Numbered from the stretch's first letter, positions 1 to 9,082 are shown. The stretch: DNA of 64,000 nucleotides from G963662605 sp963667005 (GCA_963667005.1 OY762937.1:1736001-1800000); one strand, 5' to 3'. The notes: generated from the letters alone by a model not told the origin. Program-made: numbers and translations.

Positions 1-297
1 TTTTTCAGGTATGCTGCCTTTATGGGGAGATTCCCTTTTTACTGCTTCTAAACCGGAAATTGAATCAGCTGTTTTAAATAAGCTGTCATGCTGAACGGGT
101 AATGCCGTTGTATCTCCGAGAATCCGGAAAAACAAACTATCCTGTTTGCTATAGGTCTGGTGTTGATGTGAAGAGTCTGTTGAGGTTGCTGTTTTGTAAA
201 CCGCCCCGGCGGCGATAAGTACCACGAAAAATAAAATCACTTTTATTTCTTCACTCGTAAATCCGTACTTATCCGCCAGACGATTGATAAATTTCAT
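1..297 (-). CDS. ComEA-like protein, N-terminal part (truncated by window edge)
   Basis: An open frame runs from an ATG at 297 to the window edge without a stop, giving the first 99 residues. It opens with a short polar stretch (MKFINRLADKYGFTSEEIK), followed by one hydrophobic membrane segment at about residues 19-35 and then a polar, low-complexity linker. This layout (short cytosolic head, single membrane anchor, linker) is what is seen ahead of the helix-hairpin-helix DNA-binding domain in ComEA-like proteins of this bacterial group. The diagnostic HhH domain would lie outside the window, so the family call is an inference. It begins 20 bases after dnaJ on the same strand and may be co-transcribed with it. 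Confidence 0.5.
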   Translation of the reverse strand, partial: MKFINRLADKYGFTSEEIKVILFFVVLIAAGAVYKTATSTDSSHQHQTYSKQDSLFFRILGDTTALPVQHDSLFKTADSISGLEAVKRESPHKGSIPEK

Positions 298-317
298 AAC
301 TCCCCCGAAAAAATTTT

Positions 318-1469
318 TTATTTTGTAAAGCGGTTGAAGAATCCGCTTTCATCCGAATCCCGGTTCGGATTGATATTCGGCTGATTCAACAATTCTTTCA
401 GTATCTCTTTTTCTTTAGCATTGACCTTTTTAGGTACGATAACGTTAATCCGGACGAGTTCATCACCTGCGCCATGTCTGTTCAGGTGCTGCACGCCTTT
501 TTCCCGCATACGTAACAATTTACCCGGTTGGGTGCCTGCATCTATCTTTAAGCGGGCTTTACCGGTCAACGTCGGGACTTCATATTCCGCACCGAGAACG
601 ATGTCGGGGAAGCTTACATACAATTCGTAAAGTATGTCGTCACCCTCACGCTTGAAATATTCGTGCGGTACTTCCTGGAAAATGACAATAATGTCACCGG
701 GCGCTCCGGTCCTTTGCCCCGCGTTACCTTCGCCGCGGAGAGTCATGTAGCTTCCTTCGCTCACTCCTGCAGGCACATTGATTTTAACCGTTGCTTCGTC
801 CTGCACACGACCGCTGCCCTGGCATTTACGGCAAGGCTTATCTACAATTGAACCCTCACCACCACAGGTCGAGCATGGTTGAATGTTTACAAATTGTCCG
901 AATACCGAGCGCGATACCTGACGCACTTCGCCGCTACCTTTACAGGTAGGACAAGTTTTCAGTGCGGCACCACCTTCGGAACCGCTGCCGCTGCAGCTAT
1001 CACACTTAACATGTTTTCTGATTTTAACTTTTTTTGTCGTGCCGGTAGCAATTTCTTCCAGAGTCAATTTAAGCGTAACGCGCAAATCAGATCCGGGAGT
1101 TCCGGCGCCGCGTCTTCCTCTACCGCGTTGTGTAGAACCGCCGCCGAAGATATCGTCAAAGATTGATCCGCCGCCGCCGAAGATATCGGAGAACTGGGAG
1201 AAAATGTCGTTCATATTTGAGTAACCGTGATAATCCTGTCCTCCGCGTAAGCCGCTATGACCGTAACGGTCGTATTTAGCGCGCTTTTCGTCATCACTCA
1301 AAACTTCATACGCTTCGGACGCTTCTTTGAATCTATCTTCCGCTTCCTTATTGTCAGGGTTGCGGTCGGGATGATTATCCATCGCGATTTTTCTATACGC
1401 CTTCTTTATTTCGTCCTTGGAAGCAGATTTTGATACGCCAAGTACCTCGTAATAATCACGTTTATCCAT
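318..1469 (-). CDS. dnaJ: Chaperone protein DnaJ
   Basis: Full-length type I DnaJ (383 aa), the co-chaperone that stimulates DnaK ATPase activity and hands over unfolded substrates in the cytoplasm. The J domain spans residues 1-70 with the HPD triad at 33-35. A Gly/Phe-rich region covers about 75-120. Four CxxCxGxG zinc repeats start at C156, C173, C199 and C213 (the third reads CSTCGGEG), and the C-terminal substrate-binding domains follow. It starts 3 bases after the grpE stop, so it is the third gene of an hrcA-grpE-dnaJ operon. dnaK itself is not in the window. Confidence 0.98.
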   Translation of the reverse strand: MDKRDYYEVLGVSKSASKDEIKKAYRKIAMDNHPDRNPDNKEAEDRFKEASEAYEVLSDDEKRAKYDRYGHSGLRGGQDYHGYSNMNDIFSQFSDIFGGGGSIFDDIFGGGSTQRGRGRRGAGTPGSDLRVTLKLTLEEIATGTTKKVKIRKHVKCDSCSGSGSEGGAALKTCPTCKGSGEVRQVSRSVFGQFVNIQPCSTCGGEGSIVDKPCRKCQGSGRVQDEATVKINVPAGVSEGSYMTLRGEGNAGQRTGAPGDIIVIFQEVPHEYFKREGDDILYELYVSFPDIVLGAEYEVPTLTGKARLKIDAGTQPGKLLRMREKGVQHLNRHGAGDELVRINVIVPKKVNAKEKEILKELLNQPNINPNRDSDESGFFNRFTK

Positions 1470-1472
1470 AAC

Positions 1473-2102
1473 TTATTCCTTGCTTCCTTCATTCTGCGTA
1501 TCAGCCGGTGTTTCTTCAGACTCCGCTGAAACAATTACCTGCGCATGACGCAATACTTTGTCTTTATATAAATATCCCGGAAGGACCTCCTGCAAAACCG
1601 TGTTTGGTGCTGCTTCAGCCGAAGGCATCTGCATGAGAGCATCATGAAATGCTACATTAAAAGCTGTTCCGACAGACTGCATTTTTGTAATGCCCTGGTT
1701 GTTTAGGATTTTTACAAACTTATCATAAATCATCTGAACGCCTTGAACAAACGTTTTTATGTCGGCAGTATCATCTGCGTGCTGCAATGATCTTTCCAGA
1801 TCGTCAACAACGGGCAGTATTTTTACCGCGAGCTGTTCACCGGCATAGCGGAATAAATTCTGCTGTTCCTGTTCCGTTCTTCTCTTATAATTATCAAATT
1901 CAGCAACCTTACGGATGAACTTGTCTTTCATTTCATCTCGCTCAGCTTCAAGTTTCTCTATGGTAGCTTTTAATTCTTTTTTTGTACGTAGCATTTCGTC
2001 TTCTTGTTCATTAGCTGCGGGAGCGGTTTCTTCCTGTGCTTCAGTTTTCTGCTCCTCGGGTTGTTGTAGTTCTTCTTTCATTTCTTCGTTATTTGTTTCC
2101 AT
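1473..2102 (-). CDS. grpE: Nucleotide exchange factor GrpE
   Basis: A 209-aa protein matching GrpE, the nucleotide exchange factor of DnaK. The first 45 residues are Glu/Gln-rich and disordered. A long coiled coil follows (about 40-95, containing KFIRKVAEFDNYKRRTEQE), then the compact beta domain with the GV(G)..FN...H.A...(M/P) pattern seen here as VGTAFNVAFHDALMQMP, and the closing GY.Y.....LR.A.V.V motif. It lies between hrcA (7-base gap) and dnaJ (3-base gap), which indicates one transcript and translational coupling. Confidence 0.97.
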   Translation of the reverse strand: METNNEEMKEELQQPEEQKTEAQEETAPAANEQEDEMLRTKKELKATIEKLEAERDEMKDKFIRKVAEFDNYKRRTEQEQQNLFRYAGEQLAVKILPVVDDLERSLQHADDTADIKTFVQGVQMIYDKFVKILNNQGITKMQSVGTAFNVAFHDALMQMPSAEAAPNTVLQEVLPGYLYKDKVLRHAQVIVSAESEETPADTQNEGSKE

Positions 2103-2109
2103 ATATCAC

Positions 2110-3153
2110 CTATTTATTCGTTAATATCTGTGTCAGCATCGTCGCTACATAATCAACTATGGCAACAATCTTATCATATTCCATTCGCTTGGGACCGACG
2201 ACTCCCAGAGTTCCCTTAACATCGCCGACTTCATACTCCTTTGTTACGAGACTGAAATCACCCAACTCGGGTATCACATTCTCGGAGCCGATAGTGACCG
2301 CGACATTATTCTGTGCTGCTGATACGGATTTTTCAAAAACGTGTATTATTATATCTTTATCTTCAATTAACTGAACGACACTCTGGAAACGATCAGGATT
2401 TTCAAACTCCGGCTGCTTTAAAAGCTGTCCGGCACCTGAAATGATTGCTTTATCGTTTGAGCGTGCGTCTGCAAAAATCTTATCTACCGAATCAAAGAAA
2501 ATAGACAGTATCGGATGCAGTTCATCCGTAAAATCTTTCATCCTGTCATGGAACGTATTCCGGATTTCACTCAACGCCAGTCCGGAAAGCCGTTCGTTCA
2601 AGAGTTCCTGCACTCTGTTTATCTGCGACTCGTTAATCTCAACATTAATTTCGATGGTAATTGTCTTAACCATTCCTGACGAAATACTGATAACCACCAG
2701 CATTCTTGTCGAACTCAGCCAGACAAGCTGAATCTTTTCTAAAATTCCGCTATCCAATTTTGGATAGAGCACACAAGCGAGTTGATGCGTAATGCTGCTG
2801 AGAATTCTCGAAACCAAGGAAAGCAGCTCATCCGGCTGACTCTGCCGCAAGGCGTCCAGCTGTGATGATATTGCGCGAGTATCAAACCCAAGCGGGTCAA
2901 TCTGCATCAGCGAATCAACGTAAAAGCGGTATCCTTTGTCCGTAGGAACGCGGCCCGCTGAAGTATGCGGATGATTGATAAAGCCCGAGTCTTCAAGATC
3001 GGACATAATATTGCGAACGGTTGCAGGGGAGAAATTCAGGTCATATCTCTTGGCCATATTTCTCGACCCGACCGGAGAGGCAGTCAGAATGAACTGCTGG
3101 ACAATGTACCGGAGTACATTCCTTTCCCGTTCTGTCAATTTTTCGTCAAACAT
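2110..3153 (-). CDS. hrcA: Heat-inducible transcription repressor HrcA
   Basis: 347 aa. HrcA represses heat-shock operons by binding CIRCE inverted repeats. The N-terminal winged helix (residues 1-75) includes the family pattern LTERERNVLRYIVQQFI and SPATVRNIMSDLEDSGF, followed by HPHTSAGRVPTDKGYRFYVD, and then the GAF-like dimerisation region. It is the first gene of the heat-shock operon. I could not find a CIRCE element (TTAGCACTC-N9-GAGTGCTAA) in the roughly 170 bases upstream of the start, so autoregulation through a canonical site is not supported by this sequence. Confidence 0.96.
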   Translation of the reverse strand: MFDEKLTERERNVLRYIVQQFILTASPVGSRNMAKRYDLNFSPATVRNIMSDLEDSGFINHPHTSAGRVPTDKGYRFYVDSLMQIDPLGFDTRAISSQLDALRQSQPDELLSLVSRILSSITHQLACVLYPKLDSGILEKIQLVWLSSTRMLVVISISSGMVKTITIEINVEINESQINRVQELLNERLSGLALSEIRNTFHDRMKDFTDELHPILSIFFDSVDKIFADARSNDKAIISGAGQLLKQPEFENPDRFQSVVQLIEDKDIIIHVFEKSVSAAQNNVAVTIGSENVIPELGDFSLVTKEYEVGDVKGTLGVVGPKRMEYDKIVAIVDYVATMLTQILTNK

Positions 3154-3237
3154 CCAAAAAAATCTTTCTTTAACCTTGAAATATAAGGAAAAATGGAGAC
3201 ATTTTCCTGTCCATAAACCATGGGGATTAGCATAGAG

Positions 3238-3271
3238 TTCCTAGCCCATGGCTTAAGCCATGGGTTAGGAA
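3238..3271. repeat. 34-bp near-perfect palindrome, TTCCTA family
   Basis: TTCCTAGCCCATGGCTT followed by its near-exact complement (one G/T wobble), opening and closing with TTCCTA/TAGGAA. Related palindromes occur at 37696-37729 (perfect) and, expanded, at 32723-32784. It is intergenic, between the divergent-promoter side of hrcA and the end of the 3493-6696 gene. No coding function. Confidence 0.7.
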
Positions 3272-3328
3272 GAAGAAAAATGGAGGATATGGTTCCGGAG
3301 AAGTATCGGCATGATGTATAATCATAGA

Positions 3329-3464
3329 ATTAACCACGGTCTTTAGACCGTGGAGAGGCAGCCCCACCTGTGACGGACTTTAGTCCAATAGCCTGATCAT
3401 AATTGGGCTAAAGCCCAGGTTTACTGCCGGCACGGAGTTCACGGCGCTAAAGCACCGTGTTAAT
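3329..3464 (+). repeat. Four-hairpin intergenic element, copy A
   Basis: A 136-bp element with imperfect inverted ends (ATTAACCACGGT and ACCGTGTTAAT). It contains four palindromes in fixed order: CCACGGTC-TTTA-GACCGTGG (3334-3353), GGAC-TTTA-GTCC (3375-3386), GGGC-TAAA-GCCC (3405-3416) and CACGGCGC-TAAA-GCACCGTG (3440-3459). Every loop is TTTA or TAAA. The same four hairpins in the same order occur in the opposite orientation at 47075-47207. With the palindrome at 3238 this accounts for most of the 339-base gap between hrcA and the next gene. Confidence 0.8.
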
Positions 3465-3492
3465 GAAGTGCACTAATGCGATTTCTTAGATT

Positions 3493-6400
3493 CTAGAAAT
3501 CCGTACCTAACGAGAAGTAATAAACCGGCTGTGAAAATCTGTTAAAATCGTATTTCCAGGCAACGTCAAACCGGAGCAGGAAGTAGAGGAAATACATACG
3601 CGCGCCGACACCGGTTCCCATGAGAAGGTCCTTGGTCATCAGCCCTTTTTCAGGGTCCTTCTTAAATAATTGCAGGTTACGGTACTCGTTATTTAAACTG
3701 TAACCCCAAGCCGACCCGGCATCTACGAAAGCAACACCCAGAATATTCCGGAATTGCAAGGGTAGTCCGGATAGCAGATAGCGGATAAGCGGAAATCTGA
3801 ATTCGAAATTGGTTATGCCGTACATCGAACCGCTTTGTTCAGCATAATTATAACCGCGTAACGGAAGTACAGCGGTCATAAATGCAAAATTTGAAGTTGA
3901 GTTTACCGGTACGTCAAGTGTGGCAAAACGGCGATTAATCCAGTTTTCAATACCTCCGATAAAAAACTTCTGGCGATTGATAACACTGCCGCCTGAATAT
4001 CCGCCGGAGAATTTTATAGCAAACGAGTAATCGTACCAGAAGCGGAGATAGGTGCGGTAATCGCCAAGAACCGAGAAAAATGTTTGATCGTTATACGGAT
4101 CTTTGCTGTAATGCAATGGATTCCCCAGGACATCAAAACGGTAACGCGTACCTTCGATTGGTGACGTATAACCGAAAATTGTGTTGTCATGTACAAAGGC
4201 GGCATTCGGCATCAGATATGTTGCTTTACCAAAACCGTCATCAGGTACATCCAGATTATCAGCAGTAACATTTAGGAAGCTTAAGCCGAAATCGAATCTG
4301 TAAAAACGGTTGATCGGGTAGCTGAAGGATAATACACCGCCGTAATTTCTAAAGCGGAAGAGATTGGAATATCCATCCCTGTCGAGATATACGAAACGGG
4401 CAAGATGAAAAGTCTCAATACCGACATTCAGGCGTCCCGGTAAATAGTAATATGCCAATCCGTAATCACTGTTTTTCAAATCAATTTGCAGGCTCGTTTG
4501 AGCAACGATTCGGTGATTACCAAGAATATCACTGAATGACAAAACCGTTGTTCCTTCAAGTCCGTAGAGCGTACTGAATCCAGCATTTGCATACACGATA
4601 TCTGTAGAGAAATTGACTTTATAACGGTTGACACGATAATTACCTGCCGTATCGAGATTATTGACAGGAGCGAATTTCATTGTGTCTTTAGTGACTGTGC
4701 TCTTAAAATAATTAGTCTCGCCGAATACATAATTATCAAAATCAACCTTGGCTTTTTCAGAGCCGGTCTTTGTTGAATCAACGTACTGTCCGGTAAAGAA
4801 CGGTGAATCGTTATTCTTCAAGGTATCTGATTTTGTCGAAGCATCGGAGACCGGAGCAACAACTTCCTTTTTTGCGGGTTGCAATAATTCGCTGGTGTAG
4901 AGTGTCGGCTTGAGCGTGTCTTGTTTTAATTTCATCTCAAACGGATTTGTCATGAGAAACACGTCGTAAGCTGACTGATACATTGAAGTGAAAACAATTT
5001 TCTTGCCATCAGCCGACGTGGACAGTTGATACAATCCATTGAGTGAATTGGTGATGGGAGTATAATTGCTGCTACTGTCGTTGTACACTGTGCCGTTCAG
5101 TGCAATTTTGAAAATATTGTTGATGCCATTCTTATCTGAGATGAACAGCAATTCTTTTCCATCGGGGCTGCAAACAGGTGATGCCTCATCATTATTGAGT
5201 GTTGCAGTAATCCGGCTGATAACCGAGGACTCAACATCAACCGCATAAATATCGTTCTGGTGATAATCATGCTTGGTCATCTTAAATGTCTGGTCTTTTG
5301 TATCAAGTTTATCGCCTCTGTCGGAAACAAAATAAATTGTTTTACCATCAGGGGACCACGTTGGATCCGAATCAGTAAAAACATCTTCGGTTAGGTTTTT
5401 GATTTTCTTTGTTTGAAAATCATAGATAAAAATATCGGACTGCACGGCGCTTTGCCCGGCAAACGCGAGTCTTTTACCATCGGGTGACCAGCGCACCGTA
5501 CCCATTCCGTAAAACGTATACGGCAGTACTTCAATGTCCTCAGATTCAACATCAATAATATAAATAACTTCTTCGCCGTTGCTCTTGGCACCTAATGCAA
5601 TTTTAGTCCCATCGGGCGACCATGTGAGTCCCGGTGTAAGTATGTTTAATTCTTCAAAGTCGGCTGAGCGGTTACCTTTGATAACACGCTTGATTATTTT
5701 ACCGTCCTGCGAGCTCATGATATATACATCAAAAAAGACATCACGATTAGAGATAAACGCGACCTTATCGCCTTTAGGAGAAATAGCAGGACTGGTATTG
5801 TAAAATCCGCCATCCTTTTTATGATTAGTCAACCTCTTCGCAAACTCATCCGGGTCCTGATAAAAGCTGACATCCGGCCAGAACCGTTTCTTTAAAAACT
5901 TTTTCCAGCGTTCACTCAATTCCTCAAGCTTTAAACCCAGAGCCGCATCAAGTCCTGCCTCAAAATTTCCTTTGCCTTTCATTCTGTTGACGAGCTCACC
6001 AATTTTTTCATCACCGTATTTTTGAGAGATATAATAGAATACCGATTGGCCGCCGCGGTATGCTGCATATCCGTTAAGACCGTCAATATCCGGAAGATTA
6101 TCATTCCCGATGGCATCACGGATGTACATATCGGTGTTCGAATCCCAACCTAATGAGAGATATTCTGCAAGTCCTTCGTTAAACCAGAGGGGGATTTGTA
6201 TCTGTACATTGTTGGTAAGAATGTTTTGAATTGAGCCGCCGTAAAACATATCATTGATAACAGCGTGTACCAGTTCATGATGAATAACATGCCGGAACAT
6301 TTTATAATTACCGGTGAAGGGGAGAACTACACGGTTCTTGAACAACTCTGTAAAACCGCCGATGCCTTCAGATAAATACTCATCGGTAACGTTGGTTTCC

Positions 6401-6696
6401 TGAAACTCGGCCTGCGAATTATAGATGATGAAAATAATGCGGTTGTTTATCGCGTAATTCAATTTACTTTGAATAGAGGTAAGAGCTTCCTCTGCTGCCG
6501 CTGCCGCAAACTCGGTAATCGGGCTGCCTTCCTGCGAGAAGTAAATATCAAAGTGTTTAGTCTGTATATAATACCACGTATGGTCTTTGTACTGGACTTT
6601 ATTTTGTCCGAACTGTCCATACGCCGCCGCATTCATAATTATACATGAAATAAGAATTAAAAACGCGTTGTATAATCTGCGTGTTTTATGCTTCAT
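3493..6696 (-). CDS. Metalloprotease / beta-propeller / outer-membrane barrel protein
   Basis: 1067 aa with a signal peptide (about residues 1-27, ending AYG). A gluzincin-like peptidase domain contains HELVH at 140-144 and WFNEGLAEY with E174 as the likely third zinc ligand, as in peptidase MA-like proteins. Residues about 290-590 hold repeated PD40/TolB-type propeller blades (for example ISPKGDKVAFISNRD, WSPDGKTIYFVSDRGD). The last 350 residues are beta-strand rich and resemble the Omp85/surface-antigen barrel, ending in aromatic YYFSLGTDF as outer-membrane barrels do. This suggests a protein anchored in the outer membrane with a protease and a propeller. It starts 25 bases after rnr, probably in one operon. 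Its substrate is unknown. Confidence 0.85.
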   Translation of the reverse strand: MKHKTRRLYNAFLILISCIIMNAAAYGQFGQNKVQYKDHTWYYIQTKHFDIYFSQEGSPITEFAAAAAEEALTSIQSKLNYAINNRIIFIIYNSQAEFQETNVTDEYLSEGIGGFTELFKNRVVLPFTGNYKMFRHVIHHELVHAVINDMFYGGSIQNILTNNVQIQIPLWFNEGLAEYLSLGWDSNTDMYIRDAIGNDNLPDIDGLNGYAAYRGGQSVFYYISQKYGDEKIGELVNRMKGKGNFEAGLDAALGLKLEELSERWKKFLKKRFWPDVSFYQDPDEFAKRLTNHKKDGGFYNTSPAISPKGDKVAFISNRDVFFDVYIMSSQDGKIIKRVIKGNRSADFEELNILTPGLTWSPDGTKIALGAKSNGEEVIYIIDVESEDIEVLPYTFYGMGTVRWSPDGKRLAFAGQSAVQSDIFIYDFQTKKIKNLTEDVFTDSDPTWSPDGKTIYFVSDRGDKLDTKDQTFKMTKHDYHQNDIYAVDVESSVISRITATLNNDEASPVCSPDGKELLFISDKNGINNIFKIALNGTVYNDSSSNYTPITNSLNGLYQLSTSADGKKIVFTSMYQSAYDVFLMTNPFEMKLKQDTLKPTLYTSELLQPAKKEVVAPVSDASTKSDTLKNNDSPFFTGQYVDSTKTGSEKAKVDFDNYVFGETNYFKSTVTKDTMKFAPVNNLDTAGNYRVNRYKVNFSTDIVYANAGFSTLYGLEGTTVLSFSDILGNHRIVAQTSLQIDLKNSDYGLAYYYLPGRLNVGIETFHLARFVYLDRDGYSNLFRFRNYGGVLSFSYPINRFYRFDFGLSFLNVTADNLDVPDDGFGKATYLMPNAAFVHDNTIFGYTSPIEGTRYRFDVLGNPLHYSKDPYNDQTFFSVLGDYRTYLRFWYDYSFAIKFSGGYSGGSVINRQKFFIGGIENWINRRFATLDVPVNSTSNFAFMTAVLPLRGYNYAEQSGSMYGITNFEFRFPLIRYLLSGLPLQFRNILGVAFVDAGSAWGYSLNNEYRNLQLFKKDPEKGLMTKDLLMGTGVGARMYFLYFLLRFDVAWKYDFNRFSQPVYYFSLGTDF

Positions 6697-6721
6697 GAGT
6701 CATCTCTATTGAGGTCAAAAA

Positions 6722-8836
6722 CTAATCCTCCTCAATAAGGAGGAAATCCATTTCTAATTTTGTCTCGTCTATCCGGACCAATTTAACATTTACCTGATCG
6801 CCTAAGCGGTAAACTTTCCCGGTTCGCTTTCCTACTAAAGCGTACTTCTTTTCATCGTAGATGAAGTAGTCGCTCTGCATGTCGCGCAACCGGATCAATC
6901 CTTCAGATAAATAATCAATAATTTCCACAAATATTCCAAAATTTGCAACACCTGAAATTACCGCTTTAAATTCATCGCCGATAAATTTACGCATGAATTG
7001 AATTTGCTTCATTTTGATTGATTGGCGCTCAGCTTCAACCGCATTCCGCTCGGTAAAGGAAATATGCTCGCAGAGTTCTTTCAATTCTTTCCATGAATAC
7101 ATTGGCTGCTTTTTACCCGATATAACGGCAAAAATAATACGGTGAACGAGCAGGTCGGAGTAGCGCCGGATAGGTGAAGTAAAGTGCGTGTAATATTGGA
7201 ATCCTAAACCGTAATGCCCCAGATTATCAGGGGAGTAGATTGCTTTTGCCATAGTCCGTATGGCTATCTCGTTCACAACCACTTCTTCCGGTTTGCCTTT
7301 TGTCGATTCAATGACCTCATTCAAAACTTTCGGCTTAATTGACTGAGGAGAAGGCAGATTCTTGTATCCGAGAGATTTGAGGAATATCATGAAATTCTTC
7401 AGTTTTTCCGCGTCCGGCTTGTCATGTATGCGGTATACGAAAGGCATCACTTCATTTTTATACATGACTTTCTGCATGTGCGTCGCAATAACTTTGTTGG
7501 CAAGGAGCATAAACTCTTCAACGAGGTTGTGACTATCGTCGGAAACATTTCTCACTATCTCTACCGGGAAATTATTTTCATCAAGAATGAATTTAATTTC
7601 CTGCGTTTCGAAATTGACGCTTCCCTCACGTGTTCTCTTTTTACGCATGACTAAGGCAAGCTTGTGCAGTTCCAAAAGTTGTTTTGCGTAATCGCCTTTT
7701 TTAGTTGTCAGGATGCCCAGGACTTCTTCGTAGGTAAAACGGCGCTTACTGTTGATAACGCTTTTCGCAATTTTATAGTCAACGATTTTTCCGCGTGGAG
7801 TAAGTTCAGTAAACACAGAAAAGGTCAGACGGTCAACATTCGGATTTAGTGAACAGACATCATTTGATAGAATCTCAGGAAGCATAGGAATAACTTTTCC
7901 GCATAAGTAGACGCTGTTGCCACGGGCAATAGCTTCCTCATCAAGCTTGCCGCCCTTCGGGATATAATGTCCTACATCCGCAATATGGACTCCGACTTCA
8001 TAGTTGCCGTTCTCTAGTTTTTTTATTGAAAGGGCATCGTCAAAATCTCTTGCATCAACCGGATCAATGGTAACGACTATTTCATTTCGCACATCAACAC
8101 GGTTCTTCAATTCCTCTTCGGTGATTGTCAAATTCAATTGTCTGACTTCGTTCAGTACCGGTTCAGGGAAGGAGGATGGCAGGTTATACTCCGTCATAAT
8201 GGAAATGTATTCCGTTTCGGGAGAATGCTTATCGGAAAATATCTTCGTTATTTTCCCTTCAGGTGCACGGTTCGGAGAATCCCACTCGATTTCACTTACT
8301 AATACTTTGTCACCTTCTTTTGCACTGCCGACAGAATTTGGATCTATATAGATATCATTCTGAATTTCGCTTATGTCAGGAATAACATAGAAAGCAGATT
8401 TACTTCTTTTGAGTATTCCGGATACTGAAGACCATTTACGTTTTACAATATGGATAACTTCGCCGTCAAGATTTTTTGCACCCTTTTTCTGCTTGGCAAA
8501 CAGGGCAACCTCAACGATGTCTCCGTGCATGGCAGTATTCAGATTACGGGAAGCAATGAAAACATCCGGAAGCTTTTTATTGGTAGGCACCACAAAACCG
8601 AATCCTTGACGAGTAATCTCAAGGCGTCCGGAAATCTTCGCGGTATCATTATGTGTCTGGAGGGAATACCGTTTACCCAGCTTGGCAAGGACTTCTTCCT
8701 TTACCAAAGCGTGAAGCTGAGCCTTCATCTCGGCGATCTCAAAATCGTCAAAAAGTCCTAAAATTGCCGCTAATTGCTTCGATTTTATATTAGCGTGCGG
8801 ATTTTTTCGAAAATACGCGATAATCTCTTTTTTCAT
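6722..8836 (-). CDS. rnr: Ribonuclease R (RNB family 3'-5' exoribonuclease)
   Basis: 704 aa, the usual size for RNase R/VacB, a processive exoribonuclease that degrades structured RNA. Visible in order: an N-terminal winged helix, cold-shock OB folds (GFGFVVPTNKKLPDVFI), the RNB catalytic domain with DPVDARDFDDALS (the metal-binding aspartates) and HIADVGHYI, the FTSPIRRYSDLLVHR motif, and a C-terminal S1 domain (GVANFGIFVEI). There is no long Lys-rich tail, unlike the E. coli enzyme. Upstream on the same strand there is no gene until the tRNA-His on the other strand, so it probably heads a two-gene operon with the protease-barrel gene. Confidence 0.96.
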   Translation of the reverse strand: MKKEIIAYFRKNPHANIKSKQLAAILGLFDDFEIAEMKAQLHALVKEEVLAKLGKRYSLQTHNDTAKISGRLEITRQGFGFVVPTNKKLPDVFIASRNLNTAMHGDIVEVALFAKQKKGAKNLDGEVIHIVKRKWSSVSGILKRSKSAFYVIPDISEIQNDIYIDPNSVGSAKEGDKVLVSEIEWDSPNRAPEGKITKIFSDKHSPETEYISIMTEYNLPSSFPEPVLNEVRQLNLTITEEELKNRVDVRNEIVVTIDPVDARDFDDALSIKKLENGNYEVGVHIADVGHYIPKGGKLDEEAIARGNSVYLCGKVIPMLPEILSNDVCSLNPNVDRLTFSVFTELTPRGKIVDYKIAKSVINSKRRFTYEEVLGILTTKKGDYAKQLLELHKLALVMRKKRTREGSVNFETQEIKFILDENNFPVEIVRNVSDDSHNLVEEFMLLANKVIATHMQKVMYKNEVMPFVYRIHDKPDAEKLKNFMIFLKSLGYKNLPSPQSIKPKVLNEVIESTKGKPEEVVVNEIAIRTMAKAIYSPDNLGHYGLGFQYYTHFTSPIRRYSDLLVHRIIFAVISGKKQPMYSWKELKELCEHISFTERNAVEAERQSIKMKQIQFMRKFIGDEFKAVISGVANFGIFVEIIDYLSEGLIRLRDMQSDYFIYDEKKYALVGKRTGKVYRLGDQVNVKLVRIDETKLEMDFLLIEED

Positions 8837-8968
8837 ACATTTCTCATAATATAAGTTAGACGGTCATACCGCCCGCAAAGTTTAATTTCTACAGGCTATA
8901 AGTTATGAATTATAATCCATAAAGTTTTTATAAAAAATAAATGTTTTGTATATTTGTAGTCCAAATTT

Positions 8969-9042
8969 GCCGCTGTAGCTCAGCTGGTTAGAGCGCTAGA
9001 TTGTGGATCTAGAGGTCATTGGTTCGAGCCCAGTCAGCGGTA
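8969..9042 (+). tRNA. tRNA-His (GTG anticodon), lacking the G-1:C73 pair
   Basis: A complete cloverleaf of 74 nt. Acceptor GCCGCTG (8969-8975) pairs with CAGCGGT (9035-9041), with G1:U72 as the terminal pair. The D arm is GCTC...GAGC, the anticodon stem CTAGA/TCTAG carries loop TTGTGGA (anticodon GTG), and the T arm has loop TTCGAGC. The discriminator base is A (9042), the base before position 1 is T, and CCA is not encoded. Canonical bacterial tRNA-His carries an extra G-1 opposite C73, and neither is present here. A terminator follows directly. Confidence 0.95.
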
Positions 9043-9046
9043 CGAA

Positions 9047-9070
9047 AACCCGGTTTACGCCGGGTTTTTT
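9047..9070 (+). terminator. Rho-independent terminator of tRNA-His
   Basis: Stem AACCCGG/CCGGGTT with a six-base loop, followed by a T run, beginning 5 bases after the tRNA. Confidence 0.85.
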
Positions 9071-9082
9071 CGTTTAAAAATT

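Noticed and set aside
3234..3480. CRISPR-like array from the cluster of hairpins
   Set aside because: The palindromes differ in sequence and the intervals are irregular, with no repeated unit plus unique spacers and no cas genes nearby.
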